Of a DNA stretch of 8,415 nt, positions 7,445 through 8,415 are shown one piece after another. Every line of letters begins with the position of its first letter. The first letter of the stretch is position 1. The notes beneath the pieces were generated by a model. That model made no database searches. It saw only the letters and a list, made by a program, of their open reading frames with translations, and was not told the DNA's origin. The stretch is from the NCBI GenBank assembly GCA_002697705.1, contig NZXL01000081.1, positions 2,671 to 11,085 on the forward strand, written 5' to 3'. The position numbers and the translations under genes were made by a program. Source of the DNA: Methanobacteriota archaeon. GTDB lineage: Archaea; Thermoplasmatota; Poseidoniia; Poseidoniales; Poseidoniaceae.

Positions 7445-7618
7445 TTGGGCCATTTAGAAGATGTTGGGATGACTTATTTTAGTCATATGAAACGTGCAAT
7501 AATTCTAAGTTTACGATTTGGATTAAGTACTTTTCAGTTAATCATACATGCGTTTTTTCCATTCATCTTTATTGATGCAGGGAAAAATGCAGTAGATTTT
7601 TATAATCGTCAAATATAA
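7445..7618 (+). CDS. small DUF6356-like membrane protein (TTG start)
   Basis: A 57-residue open frame not preceded by an ATG but with GGAG at 7433-7436, eight bases before the TTG at 7445. The protein reads GHLEDVGMTYFSHMKRA near its N-terminus, followed by a hydrophobic stretch (about residues 19-44) ending in LIIHAFFPFIFIDAGKN, and then a short polar tail. The VGxTYxxHxxxA and HAFFPFxF signatures match, from memory, the DUF6356 family of small uncharacterised membrane proteins. The TTG start keeps the family's N-terminal block; an ATG at 7469 would cut it at the conserved MTY. An in-frame TAA at 7415-7417 limits any longer start. The next gene begins 15 bases after its stop, so it is likely co-transcribed. 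Function unknown; one membrane helix or a hairpin is likely. Confidence 0.72.
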   Translation: MGHLEDVGMTYFSHMKRAIILSLRFGLSTFQLIIHAFFPFIFIDAGKNAVDFYNRQI

Positions 7619-7633
7619 TTTTTGGTGTGAGTT

Positions 7634-8415
7634 ATGTCGAATTATCTTTTGGCAGTTGGAAAAACAAAATATATTGAGAGAATTTTAAAGGTTTTTGAAA
7701 AATCAAGCAATTATAAGTCCGAAATATCGGTTGAGAAAACCAGTGATGGTTTTTCAATAATGTCAATTAGTAAGGATGAATTACTACGAACTGATTTAGA
7801 TTCTGTTTTTTTCTTTAAAGGATGGTTTCAAGATCATGAAACTAAATCAATAGTATTAGGTGGAAATGGTTTTCAAAAGTGGAAAAAAGATACTGAAAAA
7901 GGACCATCAACTACTGGAAAAGAATTTGAAGGCGCATATGTTTCAATGAATTTTCAACGTGGAAAACTGTGTGTTCGTAACGATGTATTCTCGTACCTCC
8001 CAGTATTATATTTCTCTAATAAAGAATTATTTGTTTGTTCGGATTCTATGTACATAATTAGTAAAATAAGAAAAAGTCTGGGGATGCCTTGTAAACTTAA
8101 CAAAAATGTGATGCATTCGAGGGCTTGGACTCATGGTTTAGCTTGCGCTGTAATGAGTAATGAAACTCAAATTTGTGGTGTTAAATTACTTTCGCCGGGA
8201 AAAAGCATCGAAATGAAAATTAAAACTGGTTTATTTTCTTCAAAAACCTATTTACAAGCAAAAAATTATATCAAAACTTCAAATTTAAAGAAAACCTTTG
8301 ATGTTGAATTTGAAAGTTATGAACAAGCCATTAGAGATGCTACAACAAAATTAGCACAATCTACAATGTCATTGCTCCATTTAGATGATGTATTGATTAA
8401 ATTTGGATTATCAGG
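7634..8415 (+). CDS. asparagine-synthetase-like protein with a degenerate glutaminase domain, 3' part missing
   Basis: Open frame from the ATG at 7634 (GGTG at 7624-7627 upstream) that runs off the window after 260 codons. The first part resembles the class II glutamine amidotransferase domain of AsnB: KEFEGAYVSM (about 96-105), GKLCVRNDVFSYLPVLYF (110-127) corresponding to the family's VRDxxGxxPLYY block, then FVCSDSMYIIS and LLSPGKSIEMK (about 182-192). The end, VLIKFGLSG, is the entry to the ATP-pyrophosphatase loop, whose SGGxDS motif would straddle the edge. The catalytic Cys normally at position 2 is Ser here (MSNYLL), so glutamine hydrolysis is not expected. Similar loss is known in beta-lactam synthetase and in the McjC lasso-peptide cyclase. 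In a sugar locus it may instead amidate a uronic acid or link an amine (inference). GC is about 27-28% in sampled lines. Confidence 0.78.
   Translation, partial: MSNYLLAVGKTKYIERILKVFEKSSNYKSEISVEKTSDGFSIMSISKDELLRTDLDSVFFFKGWFQDHETKSIVLGGNGFQKWKKDTEKGPSTTGKEFEGAYVSMNFQRGKLCVRNDVFSYLPVLYFSNKELFVCSDSMYIISKIRKSLGMPCKLNKNVMHSRAWTHGLACAVMSNETQICGVKLLSPGKSIEMKIKTGLFSSKTYLQAKNYIKTSNLKKTFDVEFESYEQAIRDATTKLAQSTMSLLHLDDVLIKFGLS

Noticed and set aside
1..8415. CRISPR arrays, tRNA or rRNA genes, insertion sequences, long direct repeats
   Set aside because: None was seen on either strand; nearly all of the window is accounted for by coding sequence.

Overview
This AT-rich window (about 20-50% GC by line) looks like part of a cell-surface polysaccharide or glycoconjugate locus from a free-living microbe. 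Domain of life is not settled. Several starts have a good Shine-Dalgarno (GGAGGT before a TTG at 2874, GGTGAT before the ATG at 5901). Two genes (starts 1479 and 3712) lack a convincing one and instead have a TATA-like box about 25-31 bases upstream, as in archaeal leaderless transcripts. The same two promoters also read as bacterial TTGCCA / TATAWW pairs with 18-19 base spacing. A marine-type archaeon or an AT-rich bacterium both fit.

Minus strand, 1-1369: a two-gene ABC polysaccharide export operon. The Wzm/TagG-like permease (482-1369) overlaps the start of the Wzt/TagH-like ATPase (485 down to the window edge, truncated) by an ATGA.

Divergent intergenic region, 1370-1478. Plus strand, 1479 to the end: a UDP-N-acetyl-sugar 6-dehydrogenase (1479-2840), an alpha/beta-hydrolase-fold esterase or acyltransferase (2874-3641), a promoter, then a membrane-anchored SGNH domain fused to a degenerate NodB-like deacetylase domain (3712-5886), an AlgI-type MBOAT O-acyltransferase (5901-7355), a small DUF6356-like membrane protein with a TTG start (7445-7618), and an asparagine-synthetase-like protein lacking the usual N-terminal cysteine (7634 to the edge, truncated).

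Working model (inference): the dehydrogenase supplies a nucleotide-activated uronic acid. The MBOAT moves an acyl group across the membrane, and the SGNH domain next to it transfers that group to the glycan outside. The alpha/beta hydrolase may add or remove acyl groups. The asparagine-synthetase-like enzyme may form an amide on the sugar or on a peptide. The ABC transporter exports a glycan. No glycosyltransferase lies in the window, so the glycan itself cannot be named. The most unusual item is the fusion protein: its deacetylase half has lost the catalytic Asp and both metal-binding His positions, while its SGNH triad is intact.
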